Source: an uncultured Lachnospiraceae bacterium (GTDB lineage: Bacteria; Bacillota; Clostridia; Lachnospirales; Lachnospiraceae). Taken from it: 25,618 bases of DNA. Below are positions 25,199 to 25,618 of this stretch, piece by piece. The stretch spans positions 1-25,618 of the forward strand of contig CAJUQO010000049.1 in assembly GCA_910588295.1 (NCBI GenBank), in the 5' to 3' direction. The notes under the pieces are model-generated. The model had not been told where the DNA came from. It saw only the letters and a list, made by a program, of their open reading frames with translations, and did not search any database. Both the position numbers and the translations under genes were made by a program. The first letter of the stretch is position 1, and each line of letters starts with the position of its first letter.

Positions 25199-25210
25199 AG
25201 CTACACCCTC

Positions 25211-25618
25211 TTATACGCCCCGGTATCCCCGCGGCGTCACCATCTTACCGCCGATCTGTCTGGTCTGGGAATTACCCACAAATACGGTGGTAAACATATC
25301 CGCCTGAGTATCCCGGAGCTCTTTCAGCGTCATCACCGAGGCGTACTCTCCCTCTCTGGCAATATTACCCACGATGCCGCATACGGTATCCGGGGACTTG
25401 TATTCCAGCATCAGGTCACAGGCCTTCATCAGATAATCACGGCGTTTTTTGCTGGAAGGATTGTACAGACACACGCCGAGGTCGGCTTTTGCCGCCGCAA
25501 GAAGCCGTGCCTCGATCTTCTCCCAGGGGGTCAGAAGATCGCTCAATGATATCAGACAGAAATCATGGATCAGCGGCGCACCCAGCACCGCCGCGCCTCC
25601 CAGGGCCGCTGTCACACC
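25211..25618 (-). CDS. cbiH: Cobalt-precorrin-3B C17-methyltransferase (CbiH), C-terminal part (cut by right edge)
   Basis: The last 135 residues of a tetrapyrrole methylase that methylates C17 during ring contraction. The visible part holds GGAAVLGAPLIHDFCLISLSDLLTPWEKIEARL, YNPSSKKRRDYL, GIVGNIAREGE and the C-terminal MFTTVFVGNSQTRQIGGKMVTPRGY, all typical of CbiH/CobJ. The N-terminal SAM loop lies beyond the window. It is followed closely by cbiJET. Confidence 0.9.
   Translation of the reverse strand, partial: GVTAALGGAAVLGAPLIHDFCLISLSDLLTPWEKIEARLLAAAKADLGVCLYNPSSKKRRDYLMKACDLMLEYKSPDTVCGIVGNIAREGEYASVMTLKELRDTQADMFTTVFVGNSQTRQIGGKMVTPRGYRGV

Noticed and set aside
13162..25618. Search for a cobalamin riboswitch serving the operon.
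   Set aside because: No B12-box-like sequence or structured leader was seen; intergenic gaps in the operon are under 90 nt, too short. Any riboswitch would be upstream, outside the window.

Overview
The window looks like chromosomal DNA from an anaerobic, GC-rich member of the Clostridia, most likely Lachnospiraceae and probably gut-associated. This rests on an anaerobic-type (cbi) cobalamin pathway, purine-rich GGAGG ribosome sites, a secreted repeat protein built from Big_2, InlB-type and FN3 modules, and a radical-SAM/DUF4130 pair common in Clostridia. The assignment is by gene-family feel, not by a database search. No IS element, phage gene, tRNA, rRNA or CRISPR array was seen.

Layout. 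Positions 1-845 (minus) hold the N-terminal part of an FGGY sugar kinase that runs off the left edge. Between it and parC lies a short ORF pair that reads as one small protein if a -1 frameshift is allowed. Positions 1040-5212 (minus) are parC and parE (topoisomerase IV), with a long hairpin and direct repeats in the parE leader. Positions 5471-8569 (minus) encode a large secreted, probably cell-wall-acting amidase-like protein with an acidic linker. Positions 8771-9382 (minus) encode a cytidylate-kinase-like protein, with a strong promoter upstream and a strong terminator downstream. Positions 9604-10611 (minus) encode a TIM-barrel sugar isomerase/epimerase-like enzyme.

The isomerase is divergent from the only plus-strand genes, 10821-13114. 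These are a radical SAM protein of the putative DNA modification/repair family and its DUF4130 partner. Their promoter carries a Gram-positive LexA (SOS) box, GAAC-N4-GTTC, inside the -35/-10 spacer, which is the most interesting signal in the window. The isomerase promoter carries a perfect 10-bp inverted repeat abutting its -10.

Positions 13162-25618 (minus) form a long cobalamin operon read right to left: cbiH (cut by the right edge), a cbiJ-cbiE-cbiT triple fusion, cbiA, cobT, cobU, cobS, a short second CobU-like gene, cobC, cbiB, cobD, cbiP, cbiC, and then an amidohydrolase. Overlapping stop/start codons link cbiJET-cbiA-cobT-cobU-cobS and cobU-like/cobC. The genes cover part of corrin-ring synthesis (methyltransferases, reductase, methylmutase), side-chain amidation (CbiA, CbiP), the aminopropanol arm (CobD, CbiB) and nucleotide-loop assembly (CobU, CobT, CobS, CobC). 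The remaining ring genes and any B12 riboswitch would lie to the right, outside the window.
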